NCBI GenBank assembly: GCA_025642075.2 | Contig: JAODUO010000960.1 | Span: 283,501 to 347,500 of the forward strand | DNA from: Ridgeia piscesae | Taxonomy: Eukaryota; Annelida; Polychaeta; Sabellida; Siboglinidae | Direction of reading: 5' to 3' | DNA length: 64,000 bases | Shown here: positions 32,478 to 45,459 of the stretch, one piece after another | Numbering within the stretch: position 1 is the stretch's first letter | Layout: every line of letters starts with the position of its first letter | Program-made: the position numbers and the translations under genes | Notes under the pieces: model-generated | Database searches by the model: none | Seen by the model: the letters and a program-made list of their open reading frames with translations, nothing else | Told to the model about the DNA's origin: nothing

Positions 32478-33750
32478 TTCCATAGCTCTGTAGATACAAC
32501 TTTGTTGAACTGAGTGATTCCACAGCTCTGTAGATATAACCTTGTTGAACTGAGTGATTCCACAGCTCTGTAGATATAACCTTGTTGAACTGAGTGATTC
32601 CACAGCTCTGTAGATATAACCTTGGTGAACTGAGTGATTCCACAGCTCTGTGGATATAACCTTGTTGAACTGAGTGATTCCACAGCTCTGTAGATATAAC
32701 CTTGTTGAACTGAGTGATTCCACAGCTCTGTAGATACAACTTTGTTGCACTGAGTGATTACACAACTCTGTAAACTATATACAACTTTGTTGCACTGAGT
32801 GATTCCACAGCTCTGTAGATACAGCCTTGTTGCACTGAGTGATTCCACAGCTCTGTAGATACAGCCTTGTTGCACTGAGTGATTCCACAGCTCTGTAGAT
32901 ACAGCCTTGTTGCACTGAGTGATTCCACAGCTCTGTAGATACAGCCTTGTTGCACTGAGTGATTCCACAGCTCTATAGATACAGCCTTGTTGCACTGAGT
33001 GATTCCACAGCTCTGTAGATACAGCCTTGTTGCACTGAGTGATTCCACAGCTCTATAGATACAGCCTTGTTGCACTGAGTGATTCCACAGCTCTGTAGAT
33101 ACAACCTTGTTGCACTGAGTGATTCCACAGCTCTGTAGATACAGCCTTGTTGCACTGAGTGATTCCACAGCTCTGTATATACAGCCGTGTTGCACTGAGT
33201 GATTCCACAGCTCTGTAGATACAACCTTGTTGCACTGAGTGATTCCACAGCTCTGTAGATACAGCCTTGTTGCACTGAGTGATTCCACAGCTCTATAGAT
33301 ACAGCCTTGTTGCACTGAGTGATTCCACAGCTCTGTAGATACAACCTTGTTGCACTGAGTGATTCCACAGCTCTATAGATACAGCCTTGTTGCACTGAGT
33401 GATTCCACAGCTCTGTAGATACAACCTTGTTGCACTGAGTGATTCCACAGCTCTGTAGATACAGCCTTGTTGCACTGAGTGCTTCCACAGCTCTGTAGAT
33501 ACAGCCTTGTTGCACTGAGTGATTCCACAGCTCTGTAGATACAGCCTTGTTGCACTGAGTGATTCCACAGCTCTGTAGATACAGCCTTGTTGCACTGAGT
33601 GATTCCACAGCTCTGTAGATACAGCCTTGTTGCACTGAGTGATTCCACAGCTCTGTAGATACAGCCTTGTTGCACTGAGTGATTCCACAGCTCTGTAGAT
33701 ACAGCCTTGTTGCACTGAGTGATTCCACAGCTCTGTAGATACAGCCTTGT
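32478..33750. repeat. 40-bp minisatellite, ~32 copies
   Basis: The unit reads CACAGCTCTGTAGATACAGC then CTTGTTGCACTGAGTGATTC. The left ~7 units (32480-32755) form a subfamily with ATATAACC and TTGAAC; the rest have ACAGCC and TTGCAC. Variant units (CTATAG, ACAACC) recur in the same order at 33046/33086, 33286/33326 and 33366/33406, showing duplication of multi-unit blocks. Since 40 is not a multiple of three, all three minus frames are open and read the same 40-residue pattern. That is a repeat artefact, not evidence for a protein. Degenerate remnants extend to about 33910. Confidence 0.97.
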
Positions 33751-34023
33751 TGAACTGGGATCTGTAGACACATAGGCTGGGAGTGTAGATACAGCAATCT
33801 TGCACTAAGTAGATATGTGCTGTAGGACTTCAGAACTGGAAGAATCCAGACATGCCAAAAATATCAGCTACAACCTTGTTGAACTGATGCGATGATGTGG
33901 TGTTGAACTGAGGGAGCTGGCCAGCCAGTCATAAGTGTGCTAAGTACAGCTTATAGTGTTCCCCAGTTGTGTTGCATTCTATTTTCCAAGCATCTTTTGA
34001 TTCCTGGGGTGATGTTATAACAA

Positions 34024-34108
34024 CACACCAGGTGGCGTGGCGATCACTGACAGGTTTGCCACCAGGTGGCGCGGTGATCACTCAAGGCTCTGCCACCAGG
34101 TGGCATGT
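34024..34108 (+). promoter_or_regulatory. Three tandem CTCF-like motifs, 34-bp spacing
   Basis: CACCAGGTGGC cores at about 34026, 34060 and 34094 sit in a 34-bp tandem repeat; the second, CCACCAGGTGGCGCGG, is the closest to the known animal CTCF consensus (CCASYAGRKGGC). Binding is inferred from the motif only. Confidence 0.5.
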
Positions 34109-34884
34109 CAAAGAGGGAAGTGGAGCACCAGTTGTGCCAGATTGGTGGACTTTACTGCTGCTGGTTATCTGTCATTTCTTGGTGTGTTTATAGCCCGGGA
34201 TACCTGTGGTTTAACTATCCCAAGTGTCCATATCTCACTGGCATCTTGCTGGGTCTTTGGTCCATAAAATAAATAATTATTAACCTCATTGACTTTGGGT
34301 GCAGTAACTATTTCTGGTATTGTAAAATTGTGCATTATATGGCTGACTTAATCATCAATCCATGGTAGCCAGGTGTGAATAAGAAGATTGACAATGGCCA
34401 GGTGCGACAATCTGTTTATTGGGTTATTGTAATACCCAGGCACTGCAGTTTTTAACTCATTAATTGCAAGTTTATTTTCAGCATTGGTGTGTATATTTAT
34501 AGGAGTGTGTCATTGTAACCTGTTGTGGAGAATTTTGTTAAATTAAAATTTCCATAGCTGTGAATTTACATACACTACAAATTTGACATAAATGAGGATA
34601 TGAATTAATTGTTGTATTAATCAAATTAATAATAACTATATTATGAATAGTTATTATAGATATTTCTCATAGATATCATCCAATTAAGGTATTTACATAA
34701 CTTATTCCTTGTATTCATTTCACGAATTCCCACATTAAAAACCTCAAATCCAAAGAGCAGGAACTAGTTCACTTATAGTATTCAATGTTAGTTGATTAAA
34801 ACATTTGAAAACAATGTGTAGTCTGTAAGTTTCTCAAGGTGGAACGACATGAGTATTGAAATAAACCAAGAAATCAGAATGGCG

Positions 34885-35891
34885 TTACATCCATGAAGAA
34901 TAATAGTATTAATTGGTTATGATGTACCAATTAAAGTTGACTAAACACACACTGCTACATACCCCAGTCTGTCTATTGTGATGCAAACAGCTCATCTGAG
35001 TGTTTGTCAGAGCAATTGCAAGGAGCACCCCTGAATGTGAACCATCCTCTGCAGAAACATGTCACTTCTGTGAATCTATCTTTGTGCCCACAGCTGCTGT
35101 CTTCAACCCACCAAATCTAGAAACACCTGGCTGTGTTTCTGTGGACCCTGCAGAGCTCCACTGATTACCTAACCAGCCCCTCCCTGCCCTCATTAAAACC
35201 CACTCACCCCCTCCCATGATGTGTTCACCCCATCAAGTCCCTCCCATCACCTTCAGAATTGCCTTTCCTCCTTAGCCCATTTTGTGCATTCACTCCATGA
35301 CAGCTACTGGGAGGTGTAGCTCCCTGTGAGGAATTCCCCATTCCCCATCCCACAGGGACAAGCCTGCTGCTCCTGCAAGATGGGATGGAGCTCTCTATTC
35401 CCTTACACCATCTGGGAGGAACCTGGATGGATTGGGTTTAGCACCAAGTGTTTATCTAGTCAAGCCTCTTAACTACCATTAACACCTTGTTATGTCCTGA
35501 AATATGGGCTGCTTCCCAGGTGCCCAGTGGGAATTCACCAGGGGAGAGGGAGCAGGAATAGACAGGGAATGGGTTGCCTGCAGGGAGCAGCTTGTGTAGT
35601 ATATACCTCTACAAGACACACTGCACTGTGTACTTAAATAACAGTCCAATTAATGTTTATCAATGAAGAAACATGTAGTGCTCCATTCAGTTTACTGTTA
35701 ATCAGCTGATGGTGTATGTACAATTACAATGTCAGTGAGTAAGCAAGTTACAATATCTAAAACATTTAATTACACTTAATTACAATTATAATTGACTATC
35801 TCATGTATCTGATACTTGAGGTAGTTAGCAATCTCCAGTTACAAAACAACTACAACTAAACATGTTTAATGACTGATTGATTACAATTGTT
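34885..35891. other. CpG-free interval of ~1 kb with a GC-rich core
   Basis: Reading line by line, no CG dinucleotide occurs between 34885 and 35891, although the core (about 35030-35610) is rich in C and G (runs of CCCC, GGGAG, CCCTCC). No open frame above ~60 codons is present. TG and CA are abundant, as expected from loss of methylated CpG. Confidence 0.8.
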
Positions 35892-36239
35892 CGTGTCTGA
35901 ATGTAAAGTTCAACTTTGTTTAAAAAACATTACTTGTATCAATACTGCTAGTTTGAACATGTGCTTAAGCAATTTCATGCATTCTTGCAAACATATTTGT
36001 TTGAGTGTCATGATCATTTCCATTACACATCAGCATGAAACACAATCACAGTGTCAATCTATTACGGTTGTAAGTAAAACTTCATGTAAAGTTCCAACAA
36101 ACAAAGTTGCAATTACAGGTGAAATCCTCCTTATTTGGATGACATAATTCTACTTGATAAATGTCATTTTATCCATAATTTTCATTTGTGAAGGAGGTTA
36201 GAGGAGTATTTTATCCTTTATTTTTATTCATAATACATT

Positions 36240-36242
<3 letters not shown>

Positions 36243-36289
<47 letters not shown>

Positions 36290-36299
36290 TGGAACATGT

Positions 36300-36389
<90 letters not shown>

Positions 36390-36391
36390 AT
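36243..36391. repeat. (TA)n microsatellite, three blocks
   Basis: TA tracts are separated by CTGGAACATGTCACA and ACACACA spacers. Confidence 0.97.
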
Positions 36392-37974
36392 GACATTTTC
36401 CGGTGTGTATATATCAGGAATGTGTTATGAATAAAAATAAAGTTAACATTTGCATTTAGGAAAAGAAAAATGTAGATTTTGATGGCTTTAAATTAAATAG
36501 GCATGTTTCGTAAGATTTCTTTAACTTAATTACACATGATGAAGTAAATCTGTAAGTTAATAAATCTGTCAGTGAGTTATGACGTGCTCAGTGGGCCATG
36601 TGAGTTGTGCCAGTTTTCTACTCTTGTCGTCCACCAGCAATCAGAGATGGTAATAGAGTTAATGCCTAGTTTATGAACTTTTAAGGCAAAGGGAACATGC
36701 CATTATTTTTTACATACTGGGTAATACAAAATTATATTAGATTTATTTCCTTGTATCAAGGCCATTCCCAATCTGCTGAAGGTCACCAGCCATTGTATGG
36801 GGTGAAACTAGGTTGTGATAAACCTGCACCGACATTAGTTTTACACACGTAATAAAAATAGGTCTTAGATTTATTTCCTTGTAAGCCCAAGTGGGTTATG
36901 TTTCAAAAGGGTTATGACTGAGTAGGGTTAGGTCCAAGGGGTTTTGTCTGGGTGATGTTATGTCAGAGTGGATTTTGTCCAGTGGGATTAGGTTCAGGTG
37001 GTTTTTTTTGGTTAATTCGCACAAGTAGTAACACTGAAACGTTATTATCTATAGTGTATGTATGTACTGCAGAGGTTACAATGTGACGAAATTCACACCA
37101 TTTGTCCATGTGATTCATTATTTTGTGTGTGATTTAGCCAATAACATGCTGTTACCAATATTATATTTTATAATATTTTAATTGTATTACAATATATCTT
37201 ATATATATATTTATACACAGTACCCATCCAGATGACAATGCAGTTGCCCTTTCAAGGATGAATAAAGTTGTATTATATTGTATTGTAATGTGTATGCACC
37301 AGTACATGCTAAAGTATATGCATGTTCATATAATTAGTTCTGACAGTGCTCGAAAACCACAGAGGGTTACCGTAGTACAAACATGAAAGCCTGGAAGTCT
37401 TTTGTTTTTACTGTTGTACTTATTAGAGTGAACGTGATCACAGTGCTCACGACAATCTCTTTGCACCAATGAACCCTCCCTATCTCAAGGGCATCCCTGT
37501 ACGTATCTATCATATTTACTATTTCGCCCGGCAAGGCTGCGGTGCTGAGACAGAATCTCTGGTGGGTAAAATATAACAGACCTGGACGGCTTTTAGTAGC
37601 ACAGGCGCCACCAGACTTTGATGGCTAATCTGTCAGTGTCCCATTAGGATTGTTGTGTTTTACGGCCGCCACTTCGTCGATCACCTCTGATCTTTTCCGC
37701 GTTTTTCTGAGTAAAAATATTTACCCAGAATGCATTCGCTGCGGCAGTGTGGCCCTTAGAGGTTGGGTTTTTGTCGATTTGTTATTTTTATTTATGCGTA
37801 AACAATCATTGAGTGGCGAGTCAGTGAAATAGATTGGACGTGTTTACAAGTTGTATGTAGACAATGCTTTTAGGGAATTTACTGAAAAACTCAATCTAGC
37901 CATTCTTCATTTCATTAAAAAAATCTGAGTTAATCCAAAGTTATATATAAACCAATGAGCAGATAACCAAAGGT
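36392..37974. other. Non-coding stretch, no gene seen
   Basis: A G/T-rich degenerate tract at about 36890-37010 has repeated GGGTTATG/GGGATTAGGT-like words. Nothing else is supported. Confidence 0.35.
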
Positions 37975-38408
37975 CTACTAATAATAACATCTGTAACATC
38001 AAATAAATTGTAAAGATCTACTAATGATATCATCTGTAACATCAAATAAATTGTAAAGGTCTACTAATAATATCATCTGTAACATCCAATAAATTGTAAA
38101 GGTCTACTAATGATGTCATCTGTAACATCAAATAAACTGTTAAGGTCTATTATTAATATCATCTGTAACATCCAATAAATTGTAAAGGTCTACTAATAAT
38201 ATCATCTGTAACATCCAATAAATTGTAAAGGGTTCCTAATTAAATCTAAGTGATGTCATCTGCAACATCAAATAAACTGTTAAGGTCTATTATTAATATC
38301 ATCTGTAACATCAAATAAATTGTAAAGGTCTACTAATAATATCATCTGTAACATCCAATAAATTGTAAAGGTCTACTAATAATATCATCAAATAACGTCA
38401 AATAAATT
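37975..38408. repeat. 43-bp tandem repeat, ~10 copies
   Basis: The unit is AAGGTCTACTAATAATATCA then TCTGTAACATCCAATAAATTGTA, with variants (CAATAAACTG, TCTATTATTAATATC). One unit is interrupted by GGTTCCTAATTAAATCTAAG near 38232. The variant order ATGTC-AAACTG-TATTATT occurs twice (38110 and 38255), pointing to block duplication. Confidence 0.92.
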
Positions 38409-39272
38409 GTATCAACAACCCTAAGATACAGTCTGTTTACATACATTATGCTAAGTTTAGAAATATATAGTAGATTAAAACGTTACGAAGACAACCATTT
38501 AAAAGTGATGCTAAAACATGGACGTTACTTAGAACCATGATTGTGAAAAATAAAGATAAACTAGGCATTTCTTTAAACTCTAGTTATAATGATATACCTG
38601 AGGAGCTTTATAAAATCTTAATTATATTATGTAATGGTTTTATAATTTTGGCATAAACCACTCAACTGCAGTTGAAAAGCTGATTTATTTTTACATAACA
38701 TGGAATATATTGGTCATGACTGCAAGATTTGGTTGCTTTGTAAGAAATCAACACATTTTGAAGCATAATAGTATTTGAAAATGTACACAATATCTTCAGA
38801 ATTATTCTAATCATAGTTTTAGTAGTTTTTTATATGATTATGATTTTACTTAAATATTGCGTGTTATGACTCTGTTAAATGCAGACAGTGCCATGAGTCG
38901 AATATTCCAGTCACCACGTGACATTGCCAAGATGTTGTGTTGACAGTCTCACGTAGAAGTGCAGTGAGGACTTAATGGTACGTTGCTCTCTCGAAGAATG
39001 TTCTCAGCTCTCCGGAGCATCTTAATCGTAATATATGACCAAATTACTTGGGCCTACGTCAGCGTTTATTGGATTACCTACATATGGCCCAGTGTGAGAG
39101 ATGGTAAATTAGTTCACCCGAAGAGGTTCTGAGTAAGCAGAAAGCTCACCTGTATCATTAGTAAAAAGCCAGGCTCATAAAAGTTGTAAAGAACTAGACC
39201 CAAAATACTGTAATATTATTTTTTTGAAGGTGTTATATACAGTTACATGAAACAAGCTGTATGATAGGTTTC

Positions 39273-39370
39273 CCACAAGAGGGCAGCTCTGGCTTAAAGG
39301 CATTTCCCACCAGAGGGCATGCCAGGGATAAGACAGACGTGTGACAATGGTTTTCCCACAATAAGGGTGT
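39273..39370 (+). promoter_or_regulatory. CTCF-like motif pair plus a degenerate third
   Basis: CCACAAGAGGGCAGC (39273-39287) and CCACCAGAGGGCATG (39307-39321) match the animal CTCF core well and are 34 bp apart, the same spacing as the cluster at 34.0 kb. A weaker CCACAATAAGGGTG follows at 39356. Confidence 0.5.
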
Positions 39371-39574
39371 TGGTGGATCTATACAATGGTGTTGTATTAA
39401 ACTGTACATAATTAAAAAAATGTAATGAAGCAAAACATCTGTGTAATATCATTACACTACTGGTGTGTAACACTAACCTAACACCTCTAGTATACTGTAA
39501 TTAGTGTAATATTTGAAATTCATTATCATGTAAAACATTAAGTGGCAATATTATAATGTAACCACCAGACTATA

Positions 39575-40140
39575 GAACATTTTAATTTTATGTACTGGTG
39601 TACAGTTTTCGGCAGAAGATGACTCTCTTGTTTCACACAGAAAGATCAAGTAGACCATCTACATAGTTAAACCGAGAAGTCTGGAGCAACAGAGCACGAT
39701 TGTGTTTGTTTCATGTTGGTTTGTTATCATTTGTAGGATAATGAAAATCGAATACAGAATCATCAAGGCCAGCCACACCCAGGACTTAAACATTTAAATG
39801 TGTAATTGTAGAGATTTCGGCATTATCTACTGGAGCATCACATATCGGATGAGTTTGGAGCGATAAAATTGCTTGTTTTATGTTGTTTTATTATCATTGC
39901 TGGAATAATGAAAATAATCGAATAACAGAATCAAAGCCAGCCACACCCAGACTTCAGTGTACAACATTTTAATATGTAACTGTACAGATCTCGGCAGTAT
40001 CTTGTGGACTGTATAGAAGGAGTTTGGAGCAATCAAAAGTGAGTGTGTTTGTTTTATGTCGTTTTATTATCATTACTGGAACGACGAAAACAATTGAATA
40101 GCGGAATCAAGGCCAACTGCACTCAGGACTCGAGGGACTC
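39575..40140. repeat. Three-copy tandem repeat, ~180-bp unit
   Basis: Copies lie at about 39575-39786, 39787-39962 and 39963-40140. Shared words in order are ACATTTTAAT, (TC)TCGGCAG/ATTATCT, GGAGTTTGGAGC, TTGTTTTATGTTGTTTTATT, ATCATT.CTGGAATAATGAAAA, GAATCAAGGCCAGCCACACC. No frame is conserved through all copies. Confidence 0.85.
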
Positions 40141-41177
40141 CTCGAAGGAATCAACAACAAGTGTAATTCCATTATATTACGCAGACGTAACAGAGTAATT
40201 TGCAGACATAACAACCTAATTTGATCGAAGCCATGCCGTCACTTTGCGGAAGTGGGTCCAATTGCTAGCCTTACGCCGCAGTCCAAGGTATGTCAGTCCC
40301 ATGTGTAGGGAGCAGTAACAATGTTGGCGTCCTTCGTTTGATGGTATGTTGTGGGCGTGTACATTTATGTTGCACCCACTAGATTCAGTGGTACCGTCAG
40401 AGTGTATGTATGCATGGATCACACTTAGCACTCACCCGAGGCATGAGACATTTCTGTGTAACCATTGACCTGCACTAGTCTATTGGGCGAGTAGCTATTT
40501 TCCACTTGTTTTGCAACAATATAATGCAAGAACTTTGAGTTAGGTGTACACACATAATATGTGATGTTTATTTGTTCATTTTTTGTCAAAGGAACATTGC
40601 AAATCAGCACATGAATTAGCATGAAAAGATCGTATTGTGACAATGTTCACCAAAAAGATAGGGATTAATGATTTTGTGTAGGGATGAATAACATTTTAAG
40701 GCTCTAGTTTGCTGGGAAAGGGGTACATTAAAAAAAATTTGAACTCTGTGTGCGTGTGTGTGTGTTTGTTTCCATGAAATATTTAAATTCAGTTCCTTTA
40801 GAAATTCAATCTTTGTATTGGAAGTGGCTTCTAGAGGCTGCCCCAAAAGCTTCTAAACATGTCTGTTTATCACGAGCTACTGCACTGTTCAAAGACAACA
40901 CATTTGCAGTTTAATGAAGTAGATTCAGTTGGCTTCATTTAGAAATTCAAATAATTAAATCATCACTCCTTTTCTTCTGGTCTACTTACAAACATAATAC
41001 ACATATCCATAACTGATAAATAATATTTTGTTGTCTTTTTGCCATATACAAGATATTGACTTTTTTGTCTTAACCTTTGTGTGGGGTCTTACTTCTCATG
41101 GCATAGACACCAGTAAAAGAAACCAGCAGATGTTTGTGTCTCTTACGAAAAAATAACAGGCAATGCCACTTATGTCT

Positions 41178-41330
41178 ACAACCAGGTACTCATTTACACA
41201 GCTGGGTGGACTGGAGCCATGTACAGCGAAAAAACTTGTCCAATGTTTGGCATGGCAGCACAGGATTCGAATCTGAAGTCGAGAGTCTGAAGTTCTACCC
41301 ACTGTGCCACAGTGCCACTGCACCACTGTG
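41178..41330 (-). mobile_element. SINE 5' half, minus strand
   Basis: In reverse it carries the body (ACCAGGTACTCATTTACACA), the TTGTCCAATGTTTGGCA head/body joint, a B box (plus-strand GGATTCGAATC at ~41263) and GTTCTACCCACTGTGCCAC as the A-box region. The 3' half is absent. Confidence 0.78.
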
Positions 41331-41345
41331 CTACTGCTATTATAA

Positions 41346-43244
41346 ACAGGATCACAATACTACACATGGAAAGAAAGCAAATATATTACATAGTGGTGAT
41401 GGGTTGGTCTGGATTATATTTATGGAAAGACGAACAAGATAGTCATCATTACGTTCAAGTAAATTCAGATTCTTTATGCACATGTCATACAGACACAATT
41501 ACAAATATAACTGGATTCTTTATGGAAATTACAACAAGATATCTTTCCATGGTTGCAAGCAGAATAGGATTTTTGTGCAGGAAGGCAATTCTTTAATGGC
41601 TACAAATAGAAATGGATCCTGAAGAAGAGAACTGGGGATGTTTTTGTAGATTGGCACATAGAGAACAGTTCTGATTGGTTCACATCAAGATATTCTTCAT
41701 TGGCTGCAAATAGAACCAAATCCATTGCAGAAAGAAACTACTACGTTCTTCCTGGATGTTTGATAGTGAGAGAATTGTGGAAGGTCCTTTGAGAACATTC
41801 ATCAGTTGTCATAAACAAACAGTTTAGAGATTATTTGCTGAAGAGAATCTTGATGCGTTTTTCAAATGTGACTGTGACAAATAGTGTCTGTGAAAAAACA
41901 ACTGCCTATGAAGCGGTTTATTAATCGATCAGTATTTCCAGAACGGCTCCCTACATATTTGTCAAAGTTACTGATAGACAAGGACATGTGGTCGCCAAAT
42001 GGAATCCAGCAGCAATCTTCAGTGTTGAATGATGAAAGAGGATTTGTTTAATTAAATATACTCGGAATTGAAACAATGCTTCACGTTTGACCAATGAGCT
42101 CTGTCAGTAGGTTAACATTTATAGCATTTTGACATGTAATGCTTTTTGCTCTTCAGTGTCACGTTTTTTATTTCCTGAGTGTGCTTAAGAATTGTTGCTT
42201 TCACACATGATCAGTGATTTGATGAAAGTATTGTCTTATGACAAGAAACTAGAGATGAATGCGTCTGATGTGACAGCAGTAACTTGTGACGTGTAGGCAG
42301 CCTGTGTCAAGTTTGTCTTCCTCCCCATAAAGTGTTTTATTTTTCAGCCTAATGTTCCTGTGGAGATTTATAAAGACTTCCTTAACACTCTGGTCTGGCT
42401 CTCAGCACGATTCCTTTCCAGTTCTTTGTGAGTGTCCAGTGGGACAATTTATACAACGTAAGTATTGCGTAAAATGTAATAACAGTACACTGATAATAAT
42501 AATAATAATAAATTATAAATAATATTAAGTATCAATACATATTTATGTCATATTAATCAATAAAAATACTTATAAATAATAAGAAATATTAATAAATAAT
42601 TATAAATAATACTAATGCGTAATAAATACTCATTTAGTAGAGAAGCAAAGAGAAATGTGTGATGTGATCTCTGACATAGCTTAGATAATAACACTCAGGC
42701 TTGACAAGAAATTCAAGATGGTTGCATTGATGTCAATGCCTGGATCGATGTATGAATATCCTAACTTTGGGCCATTGTAAGTGCATCTCCTGAGGCCCAG
42801 GTCCATTCGCCTCTTGCATTTAAAAGCACTAAGACAGTTATTTAGAGTTATTAAAACAAGGGAGGCAGCTCCTAGGATTTGTTTTTTCATTTAATATTAT
42901 GTTCTTATGATTAGAACATGAATTTTGAAAGTTTACTGCCTGTCAATTTGTGGTTAGTTACTTTATTAAGCTCACAAAAATGTTCGCAGTGCATTCAAAT
43001 GGTTAAAAAACATCCAGTTTCAAAATAAAATTAAAGGATTGGCAATAATGTCGAGGCGAGCAAAGTTAAACACCCTTGATGTTTAATTTTCTCATGTACT
43101 AAAGAGCAGACTTTCCGTTACAAATTACTGCTCAGTCAATTCTGGGCAGAGCCCATTTAAAAGACACATTCTTGTGTATAGTGCAGAATCCTATCTCCAC
43201 CTCACGTGGACATATTCAGCCATGTAGCTGTTAATTAAAGATCA
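41346..43244. other. Non-coding stretch with AT-rich low-complexity part
   Basis: ATAAT/AATAAAT low-complexity sequence lies at 42490-42620. No gene is supported. Confidence 0.35.
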
Positions 43245-43640
43245 CCTATACACAAATATCCACCACTGTCTGTAACCAGTTGTTTTTCCATACAGCTGAG
43301 TGAATGAAAAACACAAAACCAGGGAGACTGTAGTCAAAAAGAACCATCAAAATGTCTTCATAAAACACCCAAGCCACGTCCTGATTATGCATGGAAACAG
43401 GTGGAATGCTCTGCCAAGAGTAGGTTGATTTGAAATGTCAACTAAAAATACATCAGATGATATAGGCCAATGTAAGATCATCCTTGCTATGAGCGGTCGC
43501 CGAAGAAGAAGAAAGGTGAATGAACTCGTCCAATGTCAAGCACAGCACCATGACATTTGAACTGGTGTTCTTGTGATTGTTCTTGTGATTGGGATGCTGG
43601 AGTTCTAACTACTGAGCCACAATGTTGCACGTGCAACTTT
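43245..43640 (-). mobile_element. SINE, minus strand, split by an insertion
   Basis: The body part (CACCACTGTCTGTAACCAG, CATACAGCTGAGTGAATG) ends at 43308. The head part (CTCGTCCAATGTCAAGC, TGACATTTGAACTGG, GAGTTCTAACTACTGAGCC) resumes at 43516. The gap is filled by the insert at 43309-43515, flanked by a direct GTGAATGAA. Confidence 0.78.
43309..43515 (+). mobile_element. Nested insertion with 9-bp target-site duplication, LINE-tail-like
   Basis: The 207-bp insert interrupts a SINE and is flanked by GTGAATGAA on both sides (43300-43308 and 43516-43524). It ends in GGTCGCCGAAGAAGAAGAAA, a simple GAA-type tail typical of non-LTR retrotransposon 3' ends, so a 5'-truncated LINE or a LINE-mobilised sequence in plus orientation is likely. 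No coding part remains. Confidence 0.72.
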
Positions 43641-44820
43641 TTCAGTAGAAGCATTCAATTGTCTGTCAATTCTGAAATGGTGTAAGGTATTCTGTTCTGT
43701 TGCATGCAAACATTAAATGGTTACGGGAATCATTTTAAGTTCAAAATACTGCAAAATTTGAAAGCAGCAACCCTGGTCTGTGGGGGAGTATGAGGGGTTA
43801 TTAGTTGGGGTGTAAAAGTCCCACGGCCATTCTCCCTGGCCATTGCCATTCTCAATGTAGAATCGGAAGATTGGCTTGTGGGTGATGGTATGAAAACACC
43901 TTACAAGTTCAACAAGATGTCTATAAACCGACACTTTATAGAACGAACCTATGCCATATGTGGACTGATCAGTCAGTAGAAGGTTGCCTTATAATAAAGC
44001 TTGTTTTTTACTTTACTTTTTGTTCCGAGGGCTAACCCTGAAATAAGGAACAAAAAGTATGCTTTTTTGTTGCTGCTGCCAACTCCTGAATTTGCACCCA
44101 CTTTAAGTGTTTGTTGAATATAAAATAATATATAATTCCTTTATAGTCACTGTAACTCTGTCGACAACTTCAATACAACTTATCTATTTTGAGACTATCT
44201 TATGCTTTGTTTTGATGTGCCTTTGAGCTTTATTTCTGACAGAAGCCCAGAAGAAGTTATTACTATTACTATTTGAAGGAGAATTAAGAGCAAGCGACAA
44301 AGGTCTGTGACTTAAGTCCTGCAATAGAACATTGTGCTGTCATAACAGGGGCAAGTAAATCACAGACACTATGACAGCAGGGGGTCCACCCTTATGAGGT
44401 AAACAATGCCATAAACTCTGCCTCGGGTCCTGCTTCATTATACCTGAACGCAGCTGCCTCGAACATATGTTTTCTTTCAGCCATTCTGTTGAGTGATTTT
44501 TCGTCTTTGCCAACATTTCCTTCAGCAAACTGGCAGACTGTCTTCAGTTCTGCTTTGTGAAACGGGATATTTTAAATCATTCTGAGGAAACTTTCTGTGT
44601 CCAGCCAGACCAGGTTAAGTGGCATTTGATCTCCCTCAATGTTTAGACCTACAGACTGACTGTAACAACGTGTATTTTTAGATTTCTATACCAACACCAC
44701 TGGCTCAGGTTGCAGCTTTTAAGAATTCTGTCTCAGACTGACTTCAGAATGAATGCCGAAGTTCACTTTTTGTAGTGCATTAGGAAATAAATTTTATTAA
44801 TATTTTATATAGTAATAGTA

Positions 44821-44822
44821 TA

Positions 44823-44864
<42 letters not shown>

Positions 44865-44879
44865 TATAAAAATATACAT

Positions 44880-44932
<53 letters not shown>

Positions 44933-44935
44933 TGT
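44821..44935. repeat. (TA)n microsatellite, interrupted
   Basis: TA tracts are interspersed with CATATA words and lead directly into the CA/TG block. Confidence 0.96.
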
Positions 44936-45258
<323 letters not shown>

Positions 45259-45336
45259 GGTCACATGACAAGTTGGATCCCCTCCTTTGGCCTAATGGTC
45301 ATTGCGTCCACATGTCATGTGTTACCTGTAGGGCAT

Positions 45337-45459
45337 GGTGACATGTCACATAAGCATGGTGACATCACATAAGCATAAGTGACATGTCACGTAAGCATGC
45401 TGACATGTCACGTAAGCATGGTGACATGTCATATAAGCATAGTGACATGTCACATAAAT
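45337..45459. repeat. 21-bp tandem repeat with palindromic core, ~6 copies
   Basis: The unit is GGTGACATGTCACATAAGCA plus T. Most copies contain TGACATGTCA, itself a perfect palindrome. Confidence 0.9.

Noticed and set aside
32478..33750. Regular 40-bp array as a CRISPR
   Set aside because: Units are contiguous without unique spacers, and the window is clearly animal genomic DNA.
32412..33805. Long overlapping minus-strand frames of up to 274 codons
   Set aside because: They are translations of the 40-bp minisatellite in three frames; there are no splice or start signals and no non-repeat domain.
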